Assembly: GCA_963824395.1 (NCBI GenBank)
Contig: CAWGPF010000001.1
Location: forward strand, 186,001 to 250,000
Source of the DNA: 13-2-20CM-66-19 sp963824395
GTDB taxonomy: Bacteria > Pseudomonadota > Gammaproteobacteria > Steroidobacterales > Steroidobacteraceae
Length of the DNA stretch: 64,000 nt
Direction: 5' to 3'
Shown here: positions 32,278 to 42,147 of the stretch, piece by piece
Position numbering within the stretch: position 1 is the first letter of the stretch
Layout of the letters: every line of letters begins with the position of its first letter
Made by a program: the position numbers and the translations under genes
Notes under the pieces: generated by a model
What the model was told of the DNA's origin: nothing
The model's database searches: none
What the model saw: the letters and a program-made list of their open reading frames with translations, nothing else

Positions 32278-34290
32278 TTAACCGTTGGCGTGCGCCAGGA
32301 ACCAGCCGAGCAGCAGCGCGAGCCCGATCATCATCCAGAACGCGTACGAGTAGAGGTATCCCGACTGCACGCGGCGCACCACGCCGCCGAACCAGCCGAT
32401 CGCCTCGGCCGAGCCGTTGACCAGCGCCCCGTCGATGATCACCTGGTCACCGCCCTTCCACAGTCCGGTGCCGATACCGCGCGTGAGGGCCGCCACCACG
32501 TGCTCGTTGAACCAGTCGAAGTAGTACTTGTGCGTCAGCAGACGCCGCACCCCGGAGAAGCGGCGCGCCGCGGCGTCCGCAAGCTGCGGTCGCCACAGGA
32601 AGAACACCCAGGCGGCCGCGACCCCGGCGAGCGCGAACCAGAACGGCGCCGCGACGAACCCGTGCAGCGCCGCCTGCGTGGCCCCGCCGAACTGCTCCCC
32701 CACCCGGGCGACGACGTTGTTGGCGGGCAGCACGAAGATCGCGCCGCCGAAGTAGCGCCCGAAGAGCACCGGACCCACGGTGAGGGCGCCGATGAGGACC
32801 GACGGGATCGCAAGCGCGATGAGGGGCAGCGTCACCACCCAGGGGCTCTCGTGCGGCGCGGCGGCGTGGCCGCCGTGCTCGTCAGCGCCGTGCCCGTGGC
32901 CGTGGCCGCGATCGTGCGCGTCGCGGAAGCGCTCCGGGCCATGGAAGGTCATGAACAGCATGCGGAAGGTGTAGAGCGCGGTCACGAACACCCCGCACAG
33001 CACGCACCAGTAGGCGTAGGTGGCGCCGAAGCGGTGCGACTCCCCGACGGCCTCGATGATGGCGTCCTTGGAGTAGAACCCGGAGAAGAACGGCGTGCCG
33101 ATGAGGGCGAGCGCGCCGATCCAGCAGGTAACGGCGGTGATCGGCATGTACTTGGCAAGACCGCCCATCTTGCGCATGTCCTGCTCGTGGTGCATGCCGA
33201 TGATCACGGAGCCCGCGGCGAGGAACAGCAGCGCCTTGAAGAAGGCGTGCGTCATCAGGTGGAACATGCCGGCGCTGTAGGCGGAGACCCCGAGCGCGAC
33301 GGTCATGTAGCCCAGCTGCGAGAGCGTCGAATAGGCGATCACGCGCTTGATGTCGTTGTTGACCACCCCGAGCAGTCCCATGAAGAACGCGGTGGTGGCG
33401 CCGATCACCAGCACGAACGACAGCGCGCCTTCGGAGTACTCGAACAGCGGCGACATGCGCGCCACCATGAAGATGCCCGCGGTCACCATGGTCGCGGCAT
33501 GGATGAGGGCGGAGATCGGCGTCGGGCCCTCCATCGAGTCCGGCAGCCACACGTGTAGCGGCACCTGCGCCGACTTGCCCATGGCGCCGATGAACAGGCA
33601 CACACAGATGAGCGTCATCGCGTTGACGCTGTAGCTCGGCGACAGCGGGATCAGCGCCGCGGCGATCCTCGGAGCGGCGGCGAAGGCATCCGCGTAGTGC
33701 ATGGAGTGGGTGAAGTAGGCGATGCCTGCGATGCCGAGCACGAAGCCGAAGTCGCCGATGCGGTTGACCAGGAACGCCTTGAGGTTGGCGAAGATGGCAC
33801 TCGGGCGCGTGTACCAGAAGCCGATCAGGAGGTAGGAGACCACCCCGACCGCCTCCCAGCCGAAGAACAGCTGCATGAAGTTATTGGCCATCACCAGCAT
33901 CAGCATCGAGAAGGTGAACAGCGAGATGTAGCTGAAGAAGCGGGTGTAGCCCGGGTCATCGCGCATGTAGCCGATGGTGTAGACGTGCACGCACAGCGAC
34001 ACGAAGGTCACCACCACCATCATGAGGGTGGTGAGCCGGTCGACGAGGAAGCCGACGTGCATCGCCATGCCATCGCTCACAAGCCAGGTGTACACCGGCG
34101 CGTCGTAGACGGGCGCCGCATCGAAGTAGACATCGCGCAGCACCGCCAGCGACAGCAGAAAGCTCACGGCGACGCCCGCGATGGTCACCAGGTGCGCGCC
34201 GGTGCGGCCGATGAGGCGCCCGCCGAGGCCGGCGATGAGCGCGGCCGCGAGCGGCAGGAGCGGGATGGCGAGCAGCAGATGCGGGTTCAT
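32278..34290 (-). CDS. nuoL: NADH-quinone oxidoreductase subunit L
   Basis: 670 residues, the largest membrane-arm subunit, with the antiporter core (MGKSAQVPLHVWLPDSMEGP; GVVNNDIKRVIAYSTLSQLG) and a C-terminal part for the long lateral helix. A His/Gly-rich loop (DRGHGHGHGADEHGGHAAAP) links late helices; such His-rich insertions vary between species. Lies 10 bp after nuoK. Confidence 0.97.
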   Translation of the reverse strand: MNPHLLLAIPLLPLAAALIAGLGGRLIGRTGAHLVTIAGVAVSFLLSLAVLRDVYFDAAPVYDAPVYTWLVSDGMAMHVGFLVDRLTTLMMVVVTFVSLCVHVYTIGYMRDDPGYTRFFSYISLFTFSMLMLVMANNFMQLFFGWEAVGVVSYLLIGFWYTRPSAIFANLKAFLVNRIGDFGFVLGIAGIAYFTHSMHYADAFAAAPRIAAALIPLSPSYSVNAMTLICVCLFIGAMGKSAQVPLHVWLPDSMEGPTPISALIHAATMVTAGIFMVARMSPLFEYSEGALSFVLVIGATTAFFMGLLGVVNNDIKRVIAYSTLSQLGYMTVALGVSAYSAGMFHLMTHAFFKALLFLAAGSVIIGMHHEQDMRKMGGLAKYMPITAVTCWIGALALIGTPFFSGFYSKDAIIEAVGESHRFGATYAYWCVLCGVFVTALYTFRMLFMTFHGPERFRDAHDRGHGHGHGADEHGGHAAAPHESPWVVTLPLIALAIPSVLIGALTVGPVLFGRYFGGAIFVLPANNVVARVGEQFGGATQAALHGFVAAPFWFALAGVAAAWVFFLWRPQLADAAARRFSGVRRLLTHKYYFDWFNEHVVAALTRGIGTGLWKGGDQVIIDGALVNGSAEAIGWFGGVVRRVQSGYLYSYAFWMMIGLALLLGWFLAHANG

Positions 34291-34300
34291 GGGCGCCGTG

Positions 34301-34606
34301 TCAGCCTTTCAGCGTATTCAGGTCTTCGACGTTGATGCTGCGCCGCTCGCGGAACAGCACCACGAGGATGGCAAGGCCGATGGCCGACTCCGCCGCCGCC
34401 ACGGTGAGCACGAAGAACACGAACACCTGGCCGTTCAGGTCACCCAAGTAGCGCGAGAAGGCGATGAAGTTGAAGTTCGCCGCGAGCAGCAGCAGCTCGA
34501 CGCACATGAGCAGCAGAATGACGTTCTTGCGGTTGAGGAAAATGCCCGCCACGGCGAGCGAGAACAGGATCCCCGAGAGCGTCAGCAGCTGCGCCAGGCT
34601 GATCAT
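34301..34606 (-). CDS. nuoK: NADH-quinone oxidoreductase subunit K
   Basis: 101 residues, three membrane helices, with the conserved glutamates in the second and third helices (LLLMCVELLLLAANFNFIAF; VAAAESAIGLAILVVLFR). Part of the quinone-coupled proton channel. Overlaps nuoJ by 4 bp (ATGA). Confidence 0.97.
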   Translation of the reverse strand: MISLAQLLTLSGILFSLAVAGIFLNRKNVILLLMCVELLLLAANFNFIAFSRYLGDLNGQVFVFFVLTVAAAESAIGLAILVVLFRERRSINVEDLNTLKG

Positions 34607-35208
34607 GAGCCCTTCTCCGCGTCCATCTTGATGAGGCGTACGCGGTCCTGCGCGCGCACCGCGTTCTGCAGGTCCACGTCCTGCTGCTTCAGGCCCGGGC
34701 GGTGGCGCATGGTGAGGGCGATGGCGGCCACGATCGCCACCAGCAGCAGCATCGCGGCGAGTTCGAGCGGGTAAGCGTAGCGGGTGTAGAGGAGCTTGCC
34801 GAGCTCGAGCGTGTTGCTGTAGTCAGCCGGCTGCGGGCTCGCGCCGCGGCTGCCGTCGACCCCAAGTCCGCCCCTGGCCCACACCACGCCCGCGATCTCG
34901 ATGATGACCGCGAGCGCGGTAAGCCAGCCGAGCCAGGCGAAGCGCGTGAAGCCCTGCCGCAGCTCCGCGAGATCAATGTCGAGCATCATGACGACGAACA
35001 GGAACAGCACCATCACGGCGCCCACGTACACCAGCACCAGCACCACGGCCAGGAATTCCGCCTCGATGAGCAGCCAGATGGCCGCCGAGGTGACGAAGCA
35101 CATGACGAGCGCGAGGGCCGAGTACACCGGGTTCCTGGTGCTGATCACGCCGATGGCGGAGATCACGAGGATCGTGCTGAAGATGTAGAAAAGCGTCTGG
35201 ATCAGCAT
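34603..35208 (-). CDS. nuoJ: NADH-quinone oxidoreductase subunit J
   Basis: 201 residues with five membrane helices (MLIQTLFYIFSTILVISAIG; FLAVVLVLVYVGAVMVLFLF). The hydrophilic C-terminal tail (RHRPGLKQQDVDLQNAVRAQ) is moderately long. Complex I membrane arm. Lies 10 bp after nuoI. Confidence 0.96.
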   Translation of the reverse strand: MLIQTLFYIFSTILVISAIGVISTRNPVYSALALVMCFVTSAAIWLLIEAEFLAVVLVLVYVGAVMVLFLFVVMMLDIDLAELRQGFTRFAWLGWLTALAVIIEIAGVVWARGGLGVDGSRGASPQPADYSNTLELGKLLYTRYAYPLELAAMLLLVAIVAAIALTMRHRPGLKQQDVDLQNAVRAQDRVRLIKMDAEKGS

Positions 35209-35218
35209 GGCGCGCCTT

Positions 35219-35698
35219 CTAGCGGTACGGGGCGTCCGCAGCCTTGTCGGTGGCGATCATCGCCTCGTAGCGCTCCCCGACCGCGAGCAGCTTGTCCTTG
35301 CTCATGATGTTCTCGCCGCGCTTCTCCATGTGGTACTCGTGGATGCGCGTGAGCACGATCGCATCCACCGGGCACGCCTCCTCGCAGAAGCCGCAGTAGA
35401 TGCACTTGAACAGGTCGATGTCATAGCGCGTGGTGCGGCGCGTGCCATCCGGGCCCACGTCCGAATCGATGGTGATGCACACGGCCGGGCACACCGCCTC
35501 GCACAGCTTGCAGGCGATGCAGCGCTCCTGCCCGTTCGCATAGCGGCGCAGCGCATGCAGGCCGCGGAAGCGCGGCGACTGCGGGGTCTTCTCCTCGGGA
35601 TAGTTGAGCGTGAACTTACTCTCGAAGAAGGTGCGCGCCGTCACCGTCATGCCCTTGAGCAGCTCGGGCAGGAGGAAGGTCTTCAGGGGATTGAGCAT
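35219..35698 (-). CDS. nuoI: NADH-quinone oxidoreductase subunit I
   Basis: 159 residues with two ferredoxin motifs, CIACKLCEAVCP and CIYCGFCEEACP, binding the two [4Fe-4S] clusters N6a and N6b that carry electrons toward NuoB. The N-terminal helix anchors it at the membrane. Lies 19 bp after nuoH. Normal length. Confidence 0.98.
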   Translation of the reverse strand: MLNPLKTFLLPELLKGMTVTARTFFESKFTLNYPEEKTPQSPRFRGLHALRRYANGQERCIACKLCEAVCPAVCITIDSDVGPDGTRRTTRYDIDLFKCIYCGFCEEACPVDAIVLTRIHEYHMEKRGENIMSKDKLLAVGERYEAMIATDKAADAPYR

Positions 35699-35717
35699 AC
35701 GGGTCTCTGCCTTGCCT

Positions 35718-36809
35718 TCAGTGGAACCAGGGCCGCGCCCAGGGGCCGACGCGATACACGAGCATCAGCATCTCCACCCCGATCCACACGAGCGTCACCG
35801 GAATCAGCGCCTTCCAGCCGAGGCGCATGATCTGATCGTAGCGGTAGCGCGGGAAGGTGGCGCGGAACCACAGGAACAGGAACAGCAGGCAGAACACCTT
35901 GAGGAACAGCCAGCCGAAGCTCGGCTGGCCGAGGAAGGTGCCGCCGAGGGCGGGGTACCCCTCGAGCGGCCCCTGCCAGCCGCCGAAGAAGAACACCGCC
36001 GTGAGCGCCGAGATCAGAATCATGTTGGCGTACTCGGCGAGGAAGAACAGCGCGAAGGCGATGCCCGAGTACTCGACGTGGAAGCCGGCGACGATCTCCG
36101 ACTCCCCTTCCGCCACGTCAAAGGGTGCCCGGTTGGTCTCTGCGACCCCGGAGATGAAGTAGACGACGAACAGCGGGAACAGCCAGAACCAGTTCCAGGA
36201 GCCGATGCCGCCGGCCTGCGTCTCCACGATCTTGCCGAGGTTCATGCTACCCGTGGCCATGAGCACCCCGACCAGGGCAAACCCCATTGCGATCTCGTAG
36301 GCCACCATCTGGGCCGCCGAGCGCATGGCCCCGAGGAAGGCGTACTTCGAGTTCGCCGCCCACCCGGCAATGATGACCCCGTAGACCCCCATGGAGGTCA
36401 GCGACAGCAGGTAGAGGAGCCCGGCATCGGCCTTGGAGATGACGAGCTCGGGCGACAGCGGGATCACCGCCCAGGCGGCAAACGCCGGGATCAGCGCGAT
36501 CATGGGCGCGAGGCGGAACAGGATCTTGTTGGACTTCGCCGGGATGATGACTTCCTTCATCAGCAGCTTGAAGACGTCCGCGAACGGCTGACCGAAGCCG
36601 GGCAGGAGTCCGAACACGCGCACGCGGTTGGGTCCGCGGCGCAGCTGCATCCAGCCGATCACCTTGCGCTCCCAGAGCGTCGTGTAGGCGACGCACAGGA
36701 TGAGCGCCACCGTCACAATGAGGATCCAGGCGGTGGAGCGCACGTAATCCGGCAGCCCCGCCCACAGGGCCGGGAGCGAGGCGATGAGGGCTTGCAGTCT
36801 TTCCAGCAC
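35718..36809 (-). CDS. nuoH: NADH-quinone oxidoreductase subunit H
   Basis: 363 residues, GTG start, eight or nine membrane helices. The quinone-site loop is recognisable (LWERKVIGWMQLRRGPNRVR; FDVAEGESEIVAGFHVEYSG). Connects the hydrophilic and membrane arms. Follows nuoG by 23 bp. Confidence 0.97.
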   Translation of the reverse strand: MLERLQALIASLPALWAGLPDYVRSTAWILIVTVALILCVAYTTLWERKVIGWMQLRRGPNRVRVFGLLPGFGQPFADVFKLLMKEVIIPAKSNKILFRLAPMIALIPAFAAWAVIPLSPELVISKADAGLLYLLSLTSMGVYGVIIAGWAANSKYAFLGAMRSAAQMVAYEIAMGFALVGVLMATGSMNLGKIVETQAGGIGSWNWFWLFPLFVVYFISGVAETNRAPFDVAEGESEIVAGFHVEYSGIAFALFFLAEYANMILISALTAVFFFGGWQGPLEGYPALGGTFLGQPSFGWLFLKVFCLLFLFLWFRATFPRYRYDQIMRLGWKALIPVTLVWIGVEMLMLVYRVGPWARPWFH

Positions 36810-36832
36810 TCGTTGAGTCCTCGCCGGCGCGC

Positions 36833-39004
36833 CTAATAGGTGACGAGCGGCATGCGACCCTCGCGGGTGCGCAGCAGCGAGGGCGCGTGTCGCACCAGGG
36901 CATCGATCAGGTACATGGGCACGTCGATGAGGCCGGCCTCGTCCGCCCCCGCCGGTGCCGCGCCGACCACGTGGCTGCCGTGATAACCGCCCGGCGGCAG
37001 CTCCTGGCAGCGCGCGCGCACCTCGCGCAGCACCTCCTCGGAGGACTGGTAGTCAAAGCCTGAGAGGTTCATGAGGTTGCCGAGCACGCGCAGGATCTTC
37101 CAGCCCGGACGCGCCTCCCCCACCGGCGCCGCGGCCCCGGTCTGGCTCTGCCAGAGGCCCTCGCAGTTGACGAAGGTGCCCGAGGTTTCCGCGTAGGTAC
37201 CCATCGGCAGCTGCACGTGCGCGACAGCCTTCATCTCCTCGCTCGCAAACGGCGTGACGGCAACGACGAACTCGGACCGGGCGAGAGTGCGCAGCGCCTC
37301 CGGGTCCAGAGCATCGATGGAAGGCTCGATGCCACCGACGAGCAGATAGGCGCGCAGCGGCACCTTCAGCATCTCGCGCACGTTCAGTCCCGGACTCGCG
37401 ACACTGCGGCCGCCCGCCTCGCGGTGCGGCAGGGCACCGGCGAGCGCACCGCCGACGGCATTGCCGCCCTCCGCGATGCGCCCGAGGCTCGCCCCGGTGA
37501 GGATCGCGAGCGCTGCGGCCAGCGCGCGCAGGTCGACGAAGCGCGCGTGGCGCGCCGCGAGCGCGCCGAGCCACACCGCGCGCCTCTCACCGCTCACGAG
37601 CGCCTGCGCGAGCGCGCGCTGCTCCTCATCCGGGTGCGCCTGCCCCACGATCTCAGCGAGGTGCGCGGGCACGGACTTACCGGTGAGCTGCGCGGCGGCG
37701 GCAAGAATCGCGGCGAGTTCAGCGACGAAATCCTTCGGCGCCGCCACGCGATTCGTCTTCACCGGGAACAGGTACGGGAAGCGCGCCGGGTTCAGGAAGC
37801 TCACCTGCGCCCCGCGGCGGGCGGCCTTGCGCACGCGGTGCGCCAGCAGCGGCGCCTCGCGGCGCAGGTTCGAGCCGATGATGAAGAGCGCATTGAGCTC
37901 ATCGATGGCCGCCAGCGGCAGGCCGAGCCCCGGGAACACAGGGTCGGCGGACGCGTCGCGGAAGTCGCGTTGCCTGAGGCGATGGTCGATGTTGTCGCTC
38001 CCGAGCCCCCGGGCCAGCCGCTGGGCTAGATAGAGCTCCTCGAGCGTGGCGGTCGGGCTCACGAGCACGCCTAGGTCCGGGGCGCGCGTGCGCAGGCCGT
38101 CGGCCACCTGGGCGAGCGCGCTCTCCCAGTCGCTCTCCAGCCACTCGCTGCCGCGGCGCACCATCGGGCGCACCAGGCGGTCCTCGCTGTACAGGCCCTC
38201 GTAGCTGAAGCGCTCGCGGTCGGCGATCCAGATCTCGTTGATCGCCTCGTTCTCGCGCGGCACCACGCGCTTTAGTTCCCCGCGCAGCACGTGGCCGAAG
38301 AGGTTGGTGCCCACCGGATCGTGGGGCGAGATGAGAGGGGTCGAGGTCATCTCCCAGGCGCGCGCCGTGAAGCGGTAGGGCTTGGAGACGAGCGCCCCCA
38401 CCGGGCACAGGTCGATGACGTTGCCGGAGAGCTCGTGGTTCACCGTGCTCTCGATGTAGGTGCGCACCGCGATGTGCTCGCCGCGACCGATCATGCCGAG
38501 CTCCTGCATGCCCGCGATCTCTTCGGTGAAGCGCACGCAGCGCGTGCACTGGATGCAGCGCGTCATGTCGGTGGCGATCAGGGGACCTAAGTTCTCATCC
38601 TCGACCGAGCGCTTGCCCTCGTTGTAGCGCGACACGTCGCGGCCAAAGCCGACCGCGAGGTCCTGCAGCTCGCACTCCCCGCCCTGATCGCAGATCGGGC
38701 AGTCGAGCGGGTGGTTGATGAGGAGGAATTCCATGGTGGCGCGCTGGGCGCCGATGGCCTTCGCGGACTTGGTGAAGACCTTCATGCCCTCGGCGACCGG
38801 AGTCGCGCAGGCCGGCATCGGCTTGGGCGCCTTCTCGATCTCGACCAGGCACATGCGGCAGTTGGCCGCCACCGCGAGCTTCTCGTGATAGCAGAAGCGC
38901 GGCACGTAGGCACCGCTCGCATCGGTGGCGCGGATGAGCATGTCACCCTTCTTCGCCTTGACCGCGACGCCGTCGATCTCGAGATTGACCAGGTCATCCG
39001 CCAT
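36833..39004 (-). CDS. nuoG: NADH-quinone oxidoreductase subunit G
   Basis: 723 residues. The N-terminal part binds a [2Fe-2S] cluster (Cys38, Cys49, Cys52, Cys66), a [4Fe-4S] cluster with one histidine ligand (His98, Cys102, Cys105, Cys111) and another [4Fe-4S] (Cys150, Cys153, Cys156, Cys200). The rest is a molybdopterin-oxidoreductase-like domain that has lost the cofactor. Length is usual for the shorter, non-enterobacterial type. Lies 28 bp after nuoF. Confidence 0.97.
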   Translation of the reverse strand: MADDLVNLEIDGVAVKAKKGDMLIRATDASGAYVPRFCYHEKLAVAANCRMCLVEIEKAPKPMPACATPVAEGMKVFTKSAKAIGAQRATMEFLLINHPLDCPICDQGGECELQDLAVGFGRDVSRYNEGKRSVEDENLGPLIATDMTRCIQCTRCVRFTEEIAGMQELGMIGRGEHIAVRTYIESTVNHELSGNVIDLCPVGALVSKPYRFTARAWEMTSTPLISPHDPVGTNLFGHVLRGELKRVVPRENEAINEIWIADRERFSYEGLYSEDRLVRPMVRRGSEWLESDWESALAQVADGLRTRAPDLGVLVSPTATLEELYLAQRLARGLGSDNIDHRLRQRDFRDASADPVFPGLGLPLAAIDELNALFIIGSNLRREAPLLAHRVRKAARRGAQVSFLNPARFPYLFPVKTNRVAAPKDFVAELAAILAAAAQLTGKSVPAHLAEIVGQAHPDEEQRALAQALVSGERRAVWLGALAARHARFVDLRALAAALAILTGASLGRIAEGGNAVGGALAGALPHREAGGRSVASPGLNVREMLKVPLRAYLLVGGIEPSIDALDPEALRTLARSEFVVAVTPFASEEMKAVAHVQLPMGTYAETSGTFVNCEGLWQSQTGAAAPVGEARPGWKILRVLGNLMNLSGFDYQSSEEVLREVRARCQELPPGGYHGSHVVGAAPAGADEAGLIDVPMYLIDALVRHAPSLLRTREGRMPLVTY

Positions 39005-39032
39005 GAAAAAGTCCGTTCCCCGACAGGCGCCC

Positions 39033-40361
39033 TCAGGCCGCCTGCGCTCCGCGTGAGTCGTTGACGATGCTGCGGCCGCCGTGATCGATCATGTACTCGA
39101 ACTCGTGCCGGTAATGCTTGAGAAAGCTCTGCACGGGCCACGCCGCCGCATCCCCGAAGGCGCAGATGGTGTGGCCCTCGATGCGGTTGGCCACATCGAG
39201 CAGCAGGCCCAGTTCCTCGCGGCGCGACTGCCCGGCGAGCACGCGCTTGAGCAGCCGGTTCATCCAGCCGGTGCCCTCGCGGCAGGGCGTGCACTGGCCG
39301 CAGGATTCGGAGTAATAAAAGCGCGAGACGCGCTCGAGCACCCGCACCATGCAGGTGCTTTCGTCCATGACGATGGCCGCACCGGTGCCCAGGGCTGAGC
39401 CGGCGGCCTTCACCGAGTCGTAGTCCATGTTGGTCTTGAGCATGACCTCCCCGGGCACCACCGGCACCGAGACCCCGCCCGGGATCACGGCCTTGAGCTT
39501 GCGCCCGCCGCGCACCCCGCCGCACAGCCCCAGCAGGTCCGCGAACGGCACCCCCAAGGGCAGCTCGAGGTTGCGCGGCCGCTCGATGTGGCCCGACATC
39601 GAGTAGATCATGGTGCCGCCGGAGTTGGCCGGGCCCAAGCCGGCGAACCAGGCCGGGCCCTTCCTCAGGATGGTCGGCACGGAGGCGTAGCTTAAGGTGT
39701 TGTTGATCGTGGTCGGGGCGCCGTAGACGCCGAAGTTCGCCGGGAACGGCGGCTTGAAGCGCGGCTTGCCGGGCTTGCCCTCCAGGGACTCAAGCAGCGC
39801 CGTCTCCTCGCCGCAGATGTAGGCCCCGGCGCCAACGAAGGTGTGCAGGTCGAAGTCCACTCCGCTGCCCTTGACGTTCTTGCCCAGCAGCCCCGCCTGG
39901 TAGGCCTCATTGAGCGCCGCTTCGAAGCGCGGCACCGGCTCGCCCAGGAACTCGCCGCGGATGTAGTTGTAGGCGACGCTCGAGTTGGTGCAGTAGCCGG
40001 CGATCGCCAGCCCCTCGATCACCGCGTGCGGGTTGAAGCGCAGGATGTCGCGGTCGTGGCAGGTGCCGGGCTCGCTCTCATCGGAGTTGCACACCAGGTA
40101 CTTCTGCGCCGGGGAGTTGCGCGGCATGAAGCTCCACTTGGTGCCGGTCGGGAAGCCGGCGCCGCCGCGCCCGCGCAGGCCCGAGGCTTTCACCTTCTCG
40201 ATGATCTCCTCGCGCGCGGGCTTGTCCTTGAGGATCTGCTCCCACACCGAGTAGCCGCCGATCGAGCGGTAGGTCGGAAGCGTCCAGGGGCGCTCGAGCT
40301 TCAGGGGCTCGAACACCGTGAGGTTCATGCGCTCGGCGTACTTGGCTTCGAGCTCGCTCAC
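39033..40361 (-). CDS. nuoF: NADH-quinone oxidoreductase subunit F
   Basis: 442 residues, GTG start overlapping the nuoE stop (GTGA). FMN/NADH-binding glycine-rich segment GLRGRGGAGFPTGTKW, ICGEETALLESLEG, and the C-terminal cluster motif ESCGQCTPCREG for [4Fe-4S] N3. Site of NADH oxidation. Confidence 0.98.
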   Translation of the reverse strand: MSELEAKYAERMNLTVFEPLKLERPWTLPTYRSIGGYSVWEQILKDKPAREEIIEKVKASGLRGRGGAGFPTGTKWSFMPRNSPAQKYLVCNSDESEPGTCHDRDILRFNPHAVIEGLAIAGYCTNSSVAYNYIRGEFLGEPVPRFEAALNEAYQAGLLGKNVKGSGVDFDLHTFVGAGAYICGEETALLESLEGKPGKPRFKPPFPANFGVYGAPTTINNTLSYASVPTILRKGPAWFAGLGPANSGGTMIYSMSGHIERPRNLELPLGVPFADLLGLCGGVRGGRKLKAVIPGGVSVPVVPGEVMLKTNMDYDSVKAAGSALGTGAAIVMDESTCMVRVLERVSRFYYSESCGQCTPCREGTGWMNRLLKRVLAGQSRREELGLLLDVANRIEGHTICAFGDAAAWPVQSFLKHYRHEFEYMIDHGGRSIVNDSRGAQAA

Positions 40362-40882
40362 TTGAGCTCATCCAGTATCGCATCGAGCTTCTCGGGCGTG
40401 AGGTGCTCGTGGAACACATGGTCCACCATCACCATGGGCGCCCCGGTGCAGGCGGCCAGGCACTCCTCCTCGCGCTTCAGGAAGATGCGTCCGTCGGCGG
40501 TGCTTTCGTTGAGCTTGATGCCGAGCTTCTTCTCGGCGTGCGCGACCAGCTCCTCGCCGCCGTTGAGCATGCAGGAAATGTTGGTGCAGATGCTCACGTG
40601 GTGACGCCCGCACGGGTGGGTCTCAAACATCGAGTAGAAGCTCGCCACTTCGTACACCTGGATCGGCGGCAGCTTCAGGTACTCGGCCACCGCATCCATG
40701 AGTTCCGGCGTCAGGAAGCCGTGGTTCTGCTCCTGGGCGGCGCGCAGCGCGGCCAGACTCGCCGAGCGCTGCCGGCCCGGCGGGAACTTCGCCACCCAGT
40801 GGTCGATCTCGGCGCGCGTGGCATCCGAGAGCACGGCGCTCCTTGAGGGTGCGCCCGCGGCGCTGCTGCTGTCGGTGCTCAC
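40358..40882 (-). CDS. nuoE: NADH-quinone oxidoreductase subunit E
   Basis: 174 residues from the GTG at 40882, which overlaps the nuoD stop. Thioredoxin-like fold with [2Fe-2S] ligands in SICTNISC and ECLAAC. Partner of NuoF in the NADH module. A longer upstream reading frame lies within nuoD and is not used. Confidence 0.96.
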   Translation of the reverse strand: MSTDSSSAAGAPSRSAVLSDATRAEIDHWVAKFPPGRQRSASLAALRAAQEQNHGFLTPELMDAVAEYLKLPPIQVYEVASFYSMFETHPCGRHHVSICTNISCMLNGGEELVAHAEKKLGIKLNESTADGRIFLKREEECLAACTGAPMVMVDHVFHEHLTPEKLDAILDELK

Positions 40883-42147
40883 CGGTCTATTTCCCCGAAC
40901 ACGATGTCCTGCGTGCCGATGATTGCCACCACGTCGGCGAGCATGTGGCCGCGCGACATCTCCTCGAGCGCCGCCAGGTGCGGGAAACCCGGCGCGCGGC
41001 ACTTCAGGCGGTAGGGCTTGTTGGCGCCGTCTGACACGAGGTAGATGCCGAACTCGCCCTTGGGTGCTTCGATGGCAGCGTAGGTCTCCCCGGCCGGCAC
41101 CTCGTAGCCTTCGGTGAAGAACTTGAAGTGGTGGATGAGGGATTCCATGTCCTCTTTCATATGCTCGCGCGCCGGCGGCCGCACCTTCACGTCATCCACC
41201 ATCACCGCCCCCGGATGATCCTTCAGCCACTGCACGCACTGGCGCACGATGCGGTTGGACTGGCGCATCTCCTCCACGCGCACGAGATAGCGATCGTAAC
41301 AGTCACCCTTGACCCCGATCGGCACGTCAAAGTCCATGCGCTCGTACACCTCGTAGGGCTGTTTCTTGCGCAGGTCCCAGGCGATGCCTGAGCCGCGCAG
41401 CATGGGACCGGAGAACCCCAGCTGCAGCGCCCGCTCCGGGCTCACGACCCCGATGTTGACGGTGCGCTGCTTCCAGATGCGGTTGTCGGTGAGGAGCGTC
41501 TCGTAGTCATCCACCGCTGCCGGGAAGGCCTCGGTAAAGGCCTGGATGTAATCGAGCATGGTGCCCGAGCGCGCCTCGTTCAGGCGCGCCGCGTCCTTCG
41601 CCGAGCGCCACTTGGAGGCCTGGTACTTCGGCATTGAGTCGGGCAGGTCGCGGTACACCCCCCCGGGGCGGTAGTAGGTCGCGTGCATGCGCGTGCCCGA
41701 GACTGCCTCGTACACGTCCATGAGCTCCTCGCGCTGCTTGAAGCACAGCAGGAACACCGTCATCGCGCCGATGTCCAGGCCGTGCGCGCCGAGCCACATG
41801 AGGTGATTCAGGATGCGCGTGATCTCATCGAACATGACGCGGATGTACTGCGCGCGCTCGGGCGGGGTGATGCCGAGCAGGCGCTCGATCGCGAGCACGT
41901 AGGCGTGCTCGTTGCACATCATGGATACGTAGTCGAGACGGTCCATGTAGCCGATCGACTGGTTGAAGGGCTTGGACTCGGCGAGCTTCTCGGTGCCGCG
42001 GTGCAGGAGGCCGATATGCGGGTCGGCCTTCTGGATGACCTCGCCGTCGAGCTCGAGCACCAGACGCAGCACGCCGTGGGCCGCCGGGTGCTGCGGCCCG
42101 AAGTTCATGGTGTAGTTGCGGATCTCGGTGAGCGGAGCGACAGCCAT
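40879..42147 (-). CDS. nuoD: NADH-quinone oxidoreductase subunit D
   Basis: 422 residues. The 49-kDa subunit relative of NiFe-hydrogenase large chain: NFGPQHPAAHGVLRLVLELD at the N-terminus, HRGTEKLAE and SKPFNQSIGYMDRLDYVSMM, ending GTQDIVFGEIDR. Forms the quinone pocket with NuoB. ATG overlaps the nuoC stop (TGATG). Separate from nuoC, unlike the enterobacterial fusion. Confidence 0.98.
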   Translation of the reverse strand: MAVAPLTEIRNYTMNFGPQHPAAHGVLRLVLELDGEVIQKADPHIGLLHRGTEKLAESKPFNQSIGYMDRLDYVSMMCNEHAYVLAIERLLGITPPERAQYIRVMFDEITRILNHLMWLGAHGLDIGAMTVFLLCFKQREELMDVYEAVSGTRMHATYYRPGGVYRDLPDSMPKYQASKWRSAKDAARLNEARSGTMLDYIQAFTEAFPAAVDDYETLLTDNRIWKQRTVNIGVVSPERALQLGFSGPMLRGSGIAWDLRKKQPYEVYERMDFDVPIGVKGDCYDRYLVRVEEMRQSNRIVRQCVQWLKDHPGAVMVDDVKVRPPAREHMKEDMESLIHHFKFFTEGYEVPAGETYAAIEAPKGEFGIYLVSDGANKPYRLKCRAPGFPHLAALEEMSRGHMLADVVAIIGTQDIVFGEIDR